The translations under genes were made by a program, and so were the position numbers. A stretch of DNA of 64,000 nt from an uncultured Lachnospiraceae bacterium (GTDB taxonomy: Bacteria; Bacillota; Clostridia; Lachnospirales; Lachnospiraceae), in contig ONNQ01000006.1 of NCBI GenBank assembly GCA_900319245.1, positions 29,822 through 93,821 on the forward strand, in the 5' to 3' direction. The notes under the pieces were generated by a model. That model did not search any database. It saw nothing but the letters and a program-made list of their open reading frames with translations, and was not told the DNA's origin. This document shows positions 43,107 to 51,805 of the stretch, in pieces. How positions within the stretch are numbered: position 1 is the first letter of the stretch; each line of letters starts with the position of its first letter.

Positions 43107-43244
43107 TGTAGAAGATCTCCCTTTGCTTTACCAGCGTCTCTCTTTCAGAGACCGCCGCAAGGCACGTATGATACTTTTTCATCTCAATCAAAATAGTATA
43201 TACTGAGAACGAATATCAAACAAGCCGGAAAGTTGAGGTGCGAA

Positions 43245-44030
43245 ATGGGAAGAAAGAGATATCTGTTTTTTGACATAGACGGAACCCTTGCGGCGGGCGG
43301 TTATGGCAATACGTATGTGCCTGCATCTGCGCAGCGGGCGCTGGAGAAATGCCGGGCGGCCGGCCATTTTCTGTGCATTGCGACAGGGCGTCTTCAGTCC
43401 ATGGCGGTCGATTATATGCACGAGCTGGGATTCAAGAACATGGTCAGCGACGGCGGCTACGGCGTCACGATCGACGACGTATTCTACGGGATCACCCCGC
43501 TTCCCAAAGAAAAAATCGTCCGGCTTGTGGACGAATGCAAGGAGAAGGGAATGCCATGGGCCCTGCAGATCGACAATTCCCGCTTCCGCCAGGCGCCGGA
43601 CAATCGGTTCGAAGTGTTCACCCATGACATTTATATGCAGACAAAGGTCATTCCGGGACTAGACCCCCGTGACTGCGATGAAATCTATAAGATGTACATC
43701 GCGTGCCTGCCCGGCCAAGAACAGACGCTGCAGCATCTGCCGGCACTTCCATGGTGCCGCTATCAGAATGAGTATATCTTCGTTGAGCCCACGGACAAGG
43801 CGGTTGGGATCAGGAAGGTCATGGATCATTTCGGCGCTGATTACAGCGACGCGGTTGTCTTTGGCGACGCGCTCAATGATATGTCTATGTTCATCGACGG
43901 CTGGACTAAGGTCGCCATGGGCAATGCGGTGGACGCAATCAAGGAGAGAGCGGATTATATTACAACCGACGTCGAGGAGGACGGCATCTACAACGCCTGT
44001 GCGGCGCTGGGGCTGTTTGAATCTGTTTAA
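43245..44030 (+). CDS. HAD superfamily hydrolase, Cof/IIB type
   Basis: 261 aa. Motif I FFDIDGTLAAG is near the start, with CIATGRLQS as motif II. A C2B cap domain occupies about 85-190, then the motif III lysine region, and VVFGDALNDMSMFIDG gives motif IV (GDxxND). Such enzymes dephosphorylate sugar phosphates, nucleotides or flavin precursors in the cytoplasm. The exact substrate is not predictable. The start at 43245 has GAGG six bases upstream. Its stop codon lies inside a 10-bp tandem repeat that continues into the intergenic space. Confidence 0.92.
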   Translation: MGRKRYLFFDIDGTLAAGGYGNTYVPASAQRALEKCRAAGHFLCIATGRLQSMAVDYMHELGFKNMVSDGGYGVTIDDVFYGITPLPKEKIVRLVDECKEKGMPWALQIDNSRFRQAPDNRFEVFTHDIYMQTKVIPGLDPRDCDEIYKMYIACLPGQEQTLQHLPALPWCRYQNEYIFVEPTDKAVGIRKVMDHFGADYSDAVVFGDALNDMSMFIDGWTKVAMGNAVDAIKERADYITTDVEEDGIYNACAALGLFESV

Positions 44031-44093
44031 ATCTGTTTGTATCGGTTTGCGTCTGTAGGAATCTATTTGGATCTGTTTGGATCTGCTTGGATC
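44016..44093. repeat. Degenerate 10-bp tandem repeat (about 8 units) across the HAD gene end
   Basis: Units TTTGAATCTG, TTTAAATCTG, TTTGTATCGG, TTTGCGTCTG, TAGGAATCTA, TTTGGATCTG, TTTGGATCTG and CTTGGATC follow without gaps. The second unit supplies the HAD stop codon. Copy number change would shift the last codons or the stop. Confidence 0.9.
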
Positions 44094-44116
44094 AAAAAGC
44101 AAACCTTCGTCAGATT

Positions 44117-44165
44117 ATTCTATTGTTTTTTCTATTAGATTTTTTCTATTGGATTTTTTATTGGC
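44117..44165. repeat. 14-bp T-rich tandem repeat
   Basis: Units of the type TCTATTAGATTTTT and TCTATTGGATTTTT, with shortened flanking copies, directly follow the 10-bp repeat. They have no coding role in either strand. Confidence 0.75.
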
Positions 44166-44176
44166 AGGCGAAAAAA

Positions 44177-44207
44177 GAGGGTCAGGAGTGTTACTCCTGG
44201 CCCTTTT
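44177..44207. terminator. Bidirectional terminator between HAD and PRTase genes
   Basis: GGGTCAGGAGT (44179-44189) and ACTCCTGGCCC (44193-44203) pair around a 3-nt loop. TTTT follows on the plus strand and CTTTTTT on the minus strand. The stop codon of the PRTase gene (44191-44193) lies in the loop and stem edge. Confidence 0.9.
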
Positions 44208-44733
44208 CACAATACACACATCTCAGTTTCCCAGTATCGACCATATCTCTGGCCGCCGATTGATAGGTGGCGCCGACTGTGGCAATTCCCGCTACAACGC
44301 ATCCTGCATCCTCAACCATATTCACACAGGCCTGCATCGTAGCAGCGGTGCTCATCCAGTCATCTGCCAGCAGCACTCTGCTGCCTGCGGGAAGCAGCGC
44401 TCTCTCTGTAATGAGCGTCGTCACCTGGTCGCGGTGATTGATATACGACGCCGTTACCTGCTCCTCGGGATCGATCAGAAACTGACTGTTCCTGCGAATG
44501 ACGACAAGTCCAACGCCGAGCTCCCGCGCCAGCATACTGCCAATGATAAAGCCGAGCGGCTCCGGAGAGCATACGCAATCGACCTTGCCCCGAAACGGCT
44601 CTGCCAGATACGCAACCAGCGCGCCGACCGCCTCTTTATCCGCATATAATGGCAACAGATCCCTTTTCCCGCCAATTCCGTCAGCCGCGAGAAGACTGAT
44701 CCGGTTTTCAAGTTCCTTTAAATCCATTCCCAT
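44191..44733 (-). CDS. Phosphoribosyltransferase-family protein
   Basis: 180 aa type I PRTase fold. CVCSPEPLGFIIGSMLAREL resembles the adenine/xanthine PRTase hood, LVVIRRNSQ follows, and VLLADDWMSTAATMQACV stands where the PRPP-binding loop (VDDxxxTGGT) is expected, but with DDWMST-A-AT instead of the usual T-G-GT. It may therefore be a regulator or use a different ligand. The start at 44733 has GGGGG five bases upstream. Longer in-frame starts (44745, 44805) have worse spacing. Transcribed alone, ending in the bidirectional terminator. Confidence 0.8.
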   Translation of the reverse strand: MGMDLKELENRISLLAADGIGGKRDLLPLYADKEAVGALVAYLAEPFRGKVDCVCSPEPLGFIIGSMLARELGVGLVVIRRNSQFLIDPEEQVTASYINHRDQVTTLITERALLPAGSRVLLADDWMSTAATMQACVNMVEDAGCVVAGIATVGATYQSAARDMVDTGKLRCVYCEKGQE

Positions 44734-44841
44734 ACATACCCCCATGAAAGAATACTGACCCTCCTTGCAGAGGATGTTGCAATCTCTATCTCTATTATAC
44801 CGCACGCAGAGGAAAATGTGGAAAAATGTCGAGCGTCCTTA

Positions 44842-45960
44842 TCAATGTTCTACTTGTACAGAGAGATCGTCCAGGGCCTCGACTGCCTGCCTGGTCGTAT
44901 TCTTGACGTCGTCAAAACACCCCTGTACATCGAGCGCGTCAAACACGGTCTGTGCAAGATTCTTGCAGTTGTCCGCTGTCAGTGCATCTGCGTAGAGATC
45001 GCTGCGGATATAGTGATCGCCAAATTCATCTCTGAGCGCCGCATCCAGATCGGAGTCGCCTTCTGTCGTACAGATTACGACGAAACCGTGGCTGGGAGCC
45101 GGCTCCTCTTCCGATGCTTCCTCGTCGTCCTCTTGGTAGTAGTCCGTATAGCGGTCAACCAGGTCCTCCACGTCAGAGAGGAACGAATCTACACTGTCGG
45201 CAGAATCATCCTGGAAGAACAACACCGGAATGCTTCCCAGATACTTGGAGGCGCTTTCCACTTCGATCTCCGTTCCGGCGCCTGCCTGGAAGCTGTCGCC
45301 CTCTTCATCGCGTACAAACGCAAAGCGCGGATGAAGGGAATCGTATTCGCCTTCTCCCTCCACAAGCGTTCCCTCTGTATCCTCGATCACGACTTTGCCA
45401 AATGTCACCTGGTCCTGCCTGGCGAATTGAAGCGGCGTCCAGAGCGTGTCATCCCCAAGGACAATATTCTGCGGCTCCGTATCGCCAGGGAAAAGGACCC
45501 ACTCTCCGACTTTCATCTGGTTTACGCCTGCGCGTACGAGGATCTCACGAAGGCCCTCGTCCCGCACGCCCATATTGACAACACTGGCGCCGACCTGCAC
45601 CATCTCCTCATCGTCGACCACCTTCGCATAGCTTTCGGTAAAGGATCCATACAGGTTTTCTTCCATCACTGTGTCCAGTGCGGCCGGCAGGGATACGTCG
45701 CCTTTTCCCGCCATCACAGCGTCGCCCCAGCAGACAACGCGTGTCTCGCCGAGCTGATGCACATACTGCTCGTAGAGCTCGGCGGCCTTTTCCATCTTCT
45801 GGGTTTCCTGCACCTTCCGCTCTTGTGTTCTTTGCCTGAGCGCGTCGGCCCGTTCCTGGTTCCTTCTGTGATTCATAAACATCAGGACGATCAGGAGCGC
45901 CGCCATGACGACACATAAGATTCCTGCACCGATCCTTAAAATTTGATCTCTGATTCTCAT
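44842..45960 (-). CDS. Membrane-anchored SGNH-hydrolase-like protein
   Basis: 372 aa. One N-terminal helix (about 10-30, GAGILCVVMAALLIVLMFM) is followed by a coiled charged stalk (about 33-68) and an extracytoplasmic domain. RVVCWGDAVMAGKGDVSLP at about 74-92 resembles block I of SGNH/GDSL hydrolases (GDSxxxG), but the nucleophile serine position is alanine. NMGVRDEGLREIL follows. The second half has very acidic stretches (DDEEASEEEPAP) and ends with an FVVICTTEGDSDLDAALRDE segment. It may be a non-catalytic glycan-binding relative. The gene is 54 nt below the IspD-like gene in the same direction. Confidence 0.65.
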   Translation of the reverse strand: MRIRDQILRIGAGILCVVMAALLIVLMFMNHRRNQERADALRQRTQERKVQETQKMEKAAELYEQYVHQLGETRVVCWGDAVMAGKGDVSLPAALDTVMEENLYGSFTESYAKVVDDEEMVQVGASVVNMGVRDEGLREILVRAGVNQMKVGEWVLFPGDTEPQNIVLGDDTLWTPLQFARQDQVTFGKVVIEDTEGTLVEGEGEYDSLHPRFAFVRDEEGDSFQAGAGTEIEVESASKYLGSIPVLFFQDDSADSVDSFLSDVEDLVDRYTDYYQEDDEEASEEEPAPSHGFVVICTTEGDSDLDAALRDEFGDHYIRSDLYADALTADNCKNLAQTVFDALDVQGCFDDVKNTTRQAVEALDDLSVQVEH

Positions 45961-46013
45961 TCCGTCCTCTTTTCTGACTGCCGCCGGTCCATCCGGCTGT
46001 TACCACTGTGATC

Positions 46014-46718
46014 TCACTCTTCGCCCTGGTTCTCCAGGATCATTCTGAACCGCGCAAGGTCCGGCGGATATGTGATCTTGAAATTCAGAGCTTCCCCCTC
46101 GATCATACAGATTTTCATGCCCGCCGCGTACGCAATCTCCGTGGTCCCGCGCATGCTTGCGAGAAACGCGTGACTCTTCCCCTCATGCGCCTTGTAGTAC
46201 TGGTGCAGGTAGAAAGTCTCCGGCGACTGCCCCATAAAGAGCTTGGACCGGTCCAGGAGTTTGTCGACCCCTTTGCCGTCTTCACTATAATAGATTGTAT
46301 CCGTAGCCGGGATGACGGGAAGACACGCCTCATATTCGGAGAGTGCGTCAAAACACCGTCCGATCAAGCCACAACTCACCAAAGGGCGCACGCCGTCATG
46401 AATGATCACCTTGTCCTCTGCGGCGTCTGATCTCTCCATGCAGAATTGGATCCCGCTTAGAATCGATTCCTGCCGGATCGCCCCCGGCTCTGCAAAGCCT
46501 ATCAGTTTCCTGTACTTGGCGCTAAGATCTGCTTCGAGCTGCGCTCTCCACACAGGCGCCATGACGATCACAATCGCATCTACCTGTCTGGACTCCTCAA
46601 ACTTATCCAGCGTATATTCAAGGATCATTTTCCCATTCACCTTGTAATACTGCTTGGGGAAATCTCCCATCTGCATCCTGGTTCCGATGCCGCCCGACAA
46701 AATGACTGCAAAATTCAT
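46014..46718 (-). CDS. IspD/TarI-type cytidylyltransferase
   Basis: 234 aa. AVILSGGIGTRMQMGDFPKQ is the CTP-binding loop, HDGVRPLVS the conserved acidic/arginine site, and FKITYPPDLARF the C-terminal signature shared by IspD (methylerythritol phosphate) and TarI (ribitol-5-phosphate) enzymes. Residues do not clearly separate the two. The lack of a neighbouring IspF, and the presence of a teichoic-acid-type cluster in the window, leave ribitol- or other alditol-phosphate activation open. The ribosome site is weak. Confidence 0.85.
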   Translation of the reverse strand: MNFAVILSGGIGTRMQMGDFPKQYYKVNGKMILEYTLDKFEESRQVDAIVIVMAPVWRAQLEADLSAKYRKLIGFAEPGAIRQESILSGIQFCMERSDAAEDKVIIHDGVRPLVSCGLIGRCFDALSEYEACLPVIPATDTIYYSEDGKGVDKLLDRSKLFMGQSPETFYLHQYYKAHEGKSHAFLASMRGTTEIAYAAGMKICMIEGEALNFKITYPPDLARFRMILENQGEE

Positions 46719-46805
46719 CTGCTACCAACCCCAATTATCCATCCCGTGCGCCGCGTCATAATAATTCATACATTTTCTTTATAAAGGCCGCACAAGACAC
46801 TCAAT

Positions 46806-46829
46806 AGAGCTCCGCCAAAGCGGAGCTCT
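46806..46829 (-). terminator. Stem-loop below glmS
   Basis: AGAGCTCCGC and GCGGAGCTCT form a perfect 10-bp stem with loop CAAA, 19 nt after the glmS stop. The T-tract on the minus strand is short (CTATTG), so it is a likely but imperfect terminator. Confidence 0.7.
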
Positions 46830-46847
46830 CACGTTCATAACACTCTC

Positions 46848-48716
46848 TTATTCTACTGTCACGCTCTTGGCCAGATTGCGGGGCTTGTCAACGTCCAGTC
46901 CCTTGGAAACCGCTACATAGTAGCCCAGAAGCTGCAGCGGTACGACCGCAAGGCTTCCCACGAAGTGAGAATCAATCCGGGGAATGTAGAGGACGAAATC
47001 TGCGGTCTCCTCAATCTCATAGTGACCGTATGTGGTAAGTCCCATCAGATATGCGCCACGGCTCTTGCACTCAACCATGTTGCTGATGGTCTTCTCGAAC
47101 AGATCATCCTGGGTCAAAACACCGACAACCAGAATGCCGTCCTCGATCAGGCTGATCGTGCCGTGCTTGAGTTCTCCGCCTGCATAGGCCTCCGAATGCA
47201 CGTAGGAGATTTCCTTCATTTTAAGGCTTCCCTCCTGGCAGACCGCGTAATCAATACCGCGTCCGATATAGAAGGAATCATGCATGCTGGCGTACTTGGC
47301 GGCAAACCACTGCAGTCTCTCTTTCTCTTCCAGAATTTTGGAGATTGCAGCGGGGATCTTCTTCAGTTCTGCGATATAGTGCAGATACGTATTCTCGTCG
47401 ATGAAGCCGCGCACCATGCCGAACTGAATAGCCAGCATATAGGTGACCACCAGCTGGGTCATATAGCCCTTGGTCGTTGCAACCGCGATCTCAATTCCTG
47501 CCTTGGTATAGAAGACATGGTCTGCCTCTCTCGCAATGCTGCTGCCCTCTACGTTGACAATCGCCAGTGTGCGCACGCCTCTGTCCTTGGCCTCGCGCAG
47601 CGCCGCAAGGCTATCTGCTGTCTCGCCGCTCTGGCTGATGATGACAACCAGGTCATTGGGACCCAGAATCGGGTTCCTATAGCGGAACTCGGAGCCGAGC
47701 TCGACGCGAACCGGTATTTTGGCAAGGTCTTCGATGACATACTGCGCCGCCGTTCCTACATGCCATGCGGAGCCGCAAGCCACGATATGGATCTGCGTGA
47801 TGTCCTTGATGATCTCATCCGTGATCCCGATCTTGCCAAGATCAATGCGGCCGTTCTCCATAGCGTAATCCAGTGTATCCTGGACAGCTCTGGGCTGCTC
47901 GTGGATCTCCTTCATCATGAAGTGCTCATAACCGGCCTTGTCGGCAGCCTCTGCGGAGAAAGTGATCTCCACCTGCTCCTTGGAAATCTCATCGCCGTTC
48001 AGATCATAGAAAATGGCCTTGCCGGGAGACAGTCTGCCCATTTCAAGGTTTCCGATATAGTACACCTTGTTGGTGTACTTGAGGATGGCGGGAACATCGG
48101 AGGCAACGTAGGTCTCGTTGTCTGTGATGCCGATGATCATGGGGCTGTCCTTTCTGGCCACCCAGATCTCTCCGGGATAGTCGAGGAACATCAGCTCCAG
48201 CGCATAGGAACCTCTGACACGCACCATGGTCTTGGCGATCGCGTCGATGGGTCCGATGTTGTATTTCTTATAGTAATAATCCACCAGTTTGATGACCACT
48301 TCGGTATCTGTCTGGCTATAGAACTGATATCCGTGCTTGAGCAGCTTCTCCTTCAGCTCCTGATAGTTCTCGATGATACCGTTGTGTACGCCGACTACGA
48401 CCGATTCAACGGGGCCGGAGCCGGAACCCGTGCAGTTTCCGGACACATGGGGATGCGCATTGGTCACGGTCGGATCGCCGTGCGTCGCCCAGCGTGTATG
48501 GCCGATGCCGCAGGTACCCAGAAGGGTGCGTCCGCCGTCTACCTTCTCGGACAGATTCTTGAGCTTGCCAGTCGCCTTTACGACCTCCGCCAGCTCATTG
48601 CCGTTTCTGACCGCGATTCCTGCCGAGTCATACCCTCTGTATTCAAGCTTGCTCAGCCCCTCCAGAAGGATCGGAGCTGCCTGATGATGGCCGGTAAAAC
48701 CAACAATTCCACACAT
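46848..48716 (-). CDS. glmS: Glutamine-fructose-6-phosphate aminotransferase (isomerizing)
   Basis: 622 aa. The mature N-terminus starts with nucleophile Cys2 in MCGIVGFTG. The class II glutaminase domain (CGIGHTRWATHG) covers about 1-240. Two SIS sugar-isomerase domains follow (HIVACGSAWHVG, ISQSGETADSL). The C-terminus PRNLAKSVTVE is canonical. It makes glucosamine-6-phosphate for peptidoglycan and teichoic acids. It lies 64 nt downstream of glmM, leaving no room for a glmS ribozyme. AGGAG precedes the ATG. Confidence 0.98.
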   Translation of the reverse strand: MCGIVGFTGHHQAAPILLEGLSKLEYRGYDSAGIAVRNGNELAEVVKATGKLKNLSEKVDGGRTLLGTCGIGHTRWATHGDPTVTNAHPHVSGNCTGSGSGPVESVVVGVHNGIIENYQELKEKLLKHGYQFYSQTDTEVVIKLVDYYYKKYNIGPIDAIAKTMVRVRGSYALELMFLDYPGEIWVARKDSPMIIGITDNETYVASDVPAILKYTNKVYYIGNLEMGRLSPGKAIFYDLNGDEISKEQVEITFSAEAADKAGYEHFMMKEIHEQPRAVQDTLDYAMENGRIDLGKIGITDEIIKDITQIHIVACGSAWHVGTAAQYVIEDLAKIPVRVELGSEFRYRNPILGPNDLVVIISQSGETADSLAALREAKDRGVRTLAIVNVEGSSIAREADHVFYTKAGIEIAVATTKGYMTQLVVTYMLAIQFGMVRGFIDENTYLHYIAELKKIPAAISKILEEKERLQWFAAKYASMHDSFYIGRGIDYAVCQEGSLKMKEISYVHSEAYAGGELKHGTISLIEDGILVVGVLTQDDLFEKTISNMVECKSRGAYLMGLTTYGHYEIEETADFVLYIPRIDSHFVGSLAVVPLQLLGYYVAVSKGLDVDKPRNLAKSVTVE

Positions 48717-48780
48717 AGATTTTTCTCCTGTTATAAACTAACTATTCCAATTGCTTCAATCACTATCATTTGTCTGTGTC

Positions 48781-50130
48781 TTACACAAGATGTCCCTTCT
48801 GCTTGATGACCTCGATCACATAGTCCACCTTCTGCTCGCAGGTCTCATCATCTCCTGCCTCGACCATCACGCGGATCAGAGGCTCGGTGCCGGACTCGCG
48901 CACAAGGATCCTTCCGTCCTGTCCAAGCTCGTTTGCGACCTTCGCAACGGCTGCCTGCACGTCGGGATCGTTCTGCGCTTCCGGCTTACTCTTTACACGC
49001 ACATTCTTGAGCACCTGGGGATAAATCGTGACCGGTGCCGCCAGTGCGCTCAGCGGTTTCTCTCTCGCCATCATGACTTCCATGATCTTGAGGCTGGTCA
49101 GGATCCCGTCGCCGGTCGTCGCATACTTGGCAAAGATGATGTGGCCGGACTGCTCTCCGCCGATGCGGTGTCCGTTCCGGACCATATTCTCGTAGACGTA
49201 TTTGTCGCCGACAGCAGTCTTCTCGTATCCGATGCCTGCCTTGTCAAAGGCCTTATAGAGTCCGAAGTTGGACATGACCGTAGTCACAACCGTGTTGTTG
49301 AGGAGCTTGCCCCTCTCCTTCATGTAGCGACCGTAAATATAGAGGATGTGGTCGCCCGTGATCACATTGCCCTTCTCATCCACACAAAGGCATCTGTCCG
49401 CGTCGCCGTCATAGGCAAAGCCGGCGTCCAGATTCTTTTCCAATACAAACTTCTGCAGATGCTCAATATGGGTGGAGCCGCAGTTCGTGTTGATATTGAA
49501 GCCGTCGGGCTCGTTATTGATCACATAGGTCTTGGCGCCGAGCGCGTCAAATACGGCCTTGGCGATGGTCCATGCAGAGCCGTTGGATGTGTCCAAACCG
49601 ATCCGCTTGCCGTTAAAGCTATATTTTGACAAAGAAATCAGATAGCCCATATAGCGGTTGCGGCCTGCCACGTAATCGACCGTACGGCCGATCTCGCTGT
49701 CCTTGGCCATGGGAAGTTCCGTGTACTCGCCGTCCAGATACTTCTCCACTTCACGGATGGTCTCCTCGTCCATCTTCTCCCCGTTGTTATTCATCAGCTT
49801 GATGCCGTTGTCATAGTAGGGATTGTGGGATGCGGAGATCATAATGCCGCAGTCAAAGGAATCCGTTCTAGTAATATAAGAGACCGAAGGCGTGGTCGTC
49901 ACGTGCATGATGTACGCATCCGCGCCGGACGCCATAAGGCCTGTGCAAAGCGCATATTCAAACATGTAGGAAGAACGCCGCGTGTCCTTGCCGATCACGA
50001 CCCTGGCCTTTTTGCCAAGGCGCGCGCCGTAGTACCAGCCCAGAAACCGCCCGATCTTGATCGCATGATCATAGGTCAGGACTACATTTGCTTCTCCGCG
50101 AAATCCGTCCGTCCCAAAATACTTGCCCAA
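48781..50130 (-). CDS. glmM: Phosphoglucosamine mutase
   Basis: 449 aa, the standard length. It starts MGKYFGTDGFRGEAN, the phosphoserine loop ISASHNPYYDNGIK lies near residue 100, the metal-binding DGDADRCL near 240, and the phosphate-binding RESGTEPLIRVM near 410. It converts glucosamine-6-phosphate to glucosamine-1-phosphate, the step after GlmS. It is first in a glmM-glmS unit. A TATAAT lies about 40 nt upstream on the minus strand, and GAGGAGG provides the ribosome site. Confidence 0.98.
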   Translation of the reverse strand: MGKYFGTDGFRGEANVVLTYDHAIKIGRFLGWYYGARLGKKARVVIGKDTRRSSYMFEYALCTGLMASGADAYIMHVTTTPSVSYITRTDSFDCGIMISASHNPYYDNGIKLMNNNGEKMDEETIREVEKYLDGEYTELPMAKDSEIGRTVDYVAGRNRYMGYLISLSKYSFNGKRIGLDTSNGSAWTIAKAVFDALGAKTYVINNEPDGFNINTNCGSTHIEHLQKFVLEKNLDAGFAYDGDADRCLCVDEKGNVITGDHILYIYGRYMKERGKLLNNTVVTTVMSNFGLYKAFDKAGIGYEKTAVGDKYVYENMVRNGHRIGGEQSGHIIFAKYATTGDGILTSLKIMEVMMAREKPLSALAAPVTIYPQVLKNVRVKSKPEAQNDPDVQAAVAKVANELGQDGRILVRESGTEPLIRVMVEAGDDETCEQKVDYVIEVIKQKGHLV

Positions 50131-50371
50131 AACAATGCCTCCTCATTATGATTAGTTCTACCATTATACAACAATTTCGGTCAAAATACCGCTCTATGTT
50201 ATTTTGACTCAATATCCACTATATATAAATTTCTTCATTTTACAAATAGAAAAAAAGAAATCTTCGCAGATAGGTCCAAAAACTGACAGGTTGCGGGATA
50301 TCCGCTTTTTATGTATGATACAAAAAGTAAAAATTGAACCAGTCAATGTAACAGAAAGCAGGTGTACGAAA

Positions 50372-51805
50372 TTGGAGAATCTGGAAACCAATCCCAACGC
50401 TAAGCACGACCATAAGCACAAAAAACACGGATTCACCGGTCAGCTCGGCTTTGTCATGGCGGCGGCGGGCAGCGCTGTCGGCGTCGGCAACCTATGGCGC
50501 TTCCCCTATCTGGCGGCCAAGGATGGCGGCGGGCTGTTCATTCTGATCTATTTGATCCTCACCTTCACCTTCGGTTTCACACTACTGACTTCTGATATCG
50601 CAGTCGGCAGAAGGACCGGCAAGAATTCCATCGGTGCCTATAGCGCCATGCATCCCAAGTGGCGTTTTCTTGGTATCATCACCTTCCTTGTCCCCGTGCT
50701 GATCATGACCTACTATGCCGTGATTGGTGGATGGATCACTAAGTATATCGTCGTCTACCTGCTGGGACAAGGGGAAGCGGCCGCGCAGGACGGCTTCTTT
50801 ACCGCGTTTATTACCTCCCCCGTCCAGTCGACGCTCTATGCCGCTGCCTTCATGCTCTTTACGGCATGGATCGTCTACAACGGCGTGGAAAAAGGAATTG
50901 AGAAATACTCCCGCATTCTGATGCCCATCATGCTCGTCATGATCGTCGCGATCGCGCTCTTTTCTTTGACGCTTCGCCACACAGATGACGCAGGCATTAC
51001 ACGCACAGGACTGCAGGGCCTTGCCGTCTATCTGACGCCCAATTTCGAGGGGCTTACCTTGCGTCGTTTTCTGCAGATCCTTCTGGACGCCATGAGCCAG
51101 ATTTTCTTCTCTCTCAGCGTTTCCATGGGAATCATGATCACCTACGGCTCTTATATCAAAAAGGATGTGGATATCAACGCTTCCATTCACCAGATTGAAT
51201 TTTTTGACACCGGCGTGGCGCTGCTGGCCGGTATGATGATCATCCCTTCCATCTTCGTGTTCGAAGGCATGGACGGCATGAAAGCGGGCCCCAGCCTCAT
51301 GTTTATCTCCCTGCCCAAGGTGTTCGCATCCATGCACGGCCTGGGCAGGATCGTTGGACTCGCCTTTTTTGTCATGGCGGCCTTTGCAGCCCTGACAAGC
51401 TGCGTCTCCGTTCTGGAGACCATCACGGCCAACTGTATGGAAATCTTCCATACAAGAAGAAAGAGCACTACGATTGCACTGACTCTGCTTTATACAGCAG
51501 CGTCTGTGATCATAGCGCTCGGCTACAGCCTTTTCTATGTAGAAATTCAGCTTCCGACCGGCAGCGTCGGACAGCTTCTGGACCTCATGGATTACATCAG
51601 CAACAGCTTTATGATGCCCTTCATCTCCATGCTGTCTGCCATCCTGATCGGCTGGGTGATCGGCCCCTCCTGGATCGTCGAGGAAGTCGAATACGGAGGA
51701 CATACCTTCCGTCTAAAGGGCCTCTTCTCCATCATGATCAAGTATGTAGTACCTGTGATCATGTTCATTCTTTTCCTGGAGTCAGCCGGAATCCTGAATC
51801 TGTAA
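50372..51805 (+). CDS. Neurotransmitter:sodium symporter (NSS) family transporter
   Basis: 477 aa with about 11-12 helices. GQLGFVMAAAGSAVGVGNLW followed by RFPYLAAKDGGG is the signature of NSS carriers (LeuT/MhsT), with the GNLWRFP sodium and substrate site. SVSMGIMITYGSY covers helix 6. It imports an amino acid or related amine with sodium. The start is taken at the TTG 50372 (AGGTG upstream). An ATG at 50315 has no good ribosome site. Its last 41 nt overlap the oppositely directed O-antigen-ligase-like gene. Confidence 0.93.
   Translation: MENLETNPNAKHDHKHKKHGFTGQLGFVMAAAGSAVGVGNLWRFPYLAAKDGGGLFILIYLILTFTFGFTLLTSDIAVGRRTGKNSIGAYSAMHPKWRFLGIITFLVPVLIMTYYAVIGGWITKYIVVYLLGQGEAAAQDGFFTAFITSPVQSTLYAAAFMLFTAWIVYNGVEKGIEKYSRILMPIMLVMIVAIALFSLTLRHTDDAGITRTGLQGLAVYLTPNFEGLTLRRFLQILLDAMSQIFFSLSVSMGIMITYGSYIKKDVDINASIHQIEFFDTGVALLAGMMIIPSIFVFEGMDGMKAGPSLMFISLPKVFASMHGLGRIVGLAFFVMAAFAALTSCVSVLETITANCMEIFHTRRKSTTIALTLLYTAASVIIALGYSLFYVEIQLPTGSVGQLLDLMDYISNSFMMPFISMLSAILIGWVIGPSWIVEEVEYGGHTFRLKGLFSIMIKYVVPVIMFILFLESAGILNL

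Noticed and set aside
48717-48780. glmS ribozyme upstream of glmS
   Set aside because: Only 64 nt separate glmM and glmS, too short for the ribozyme, and no matching core was seen.
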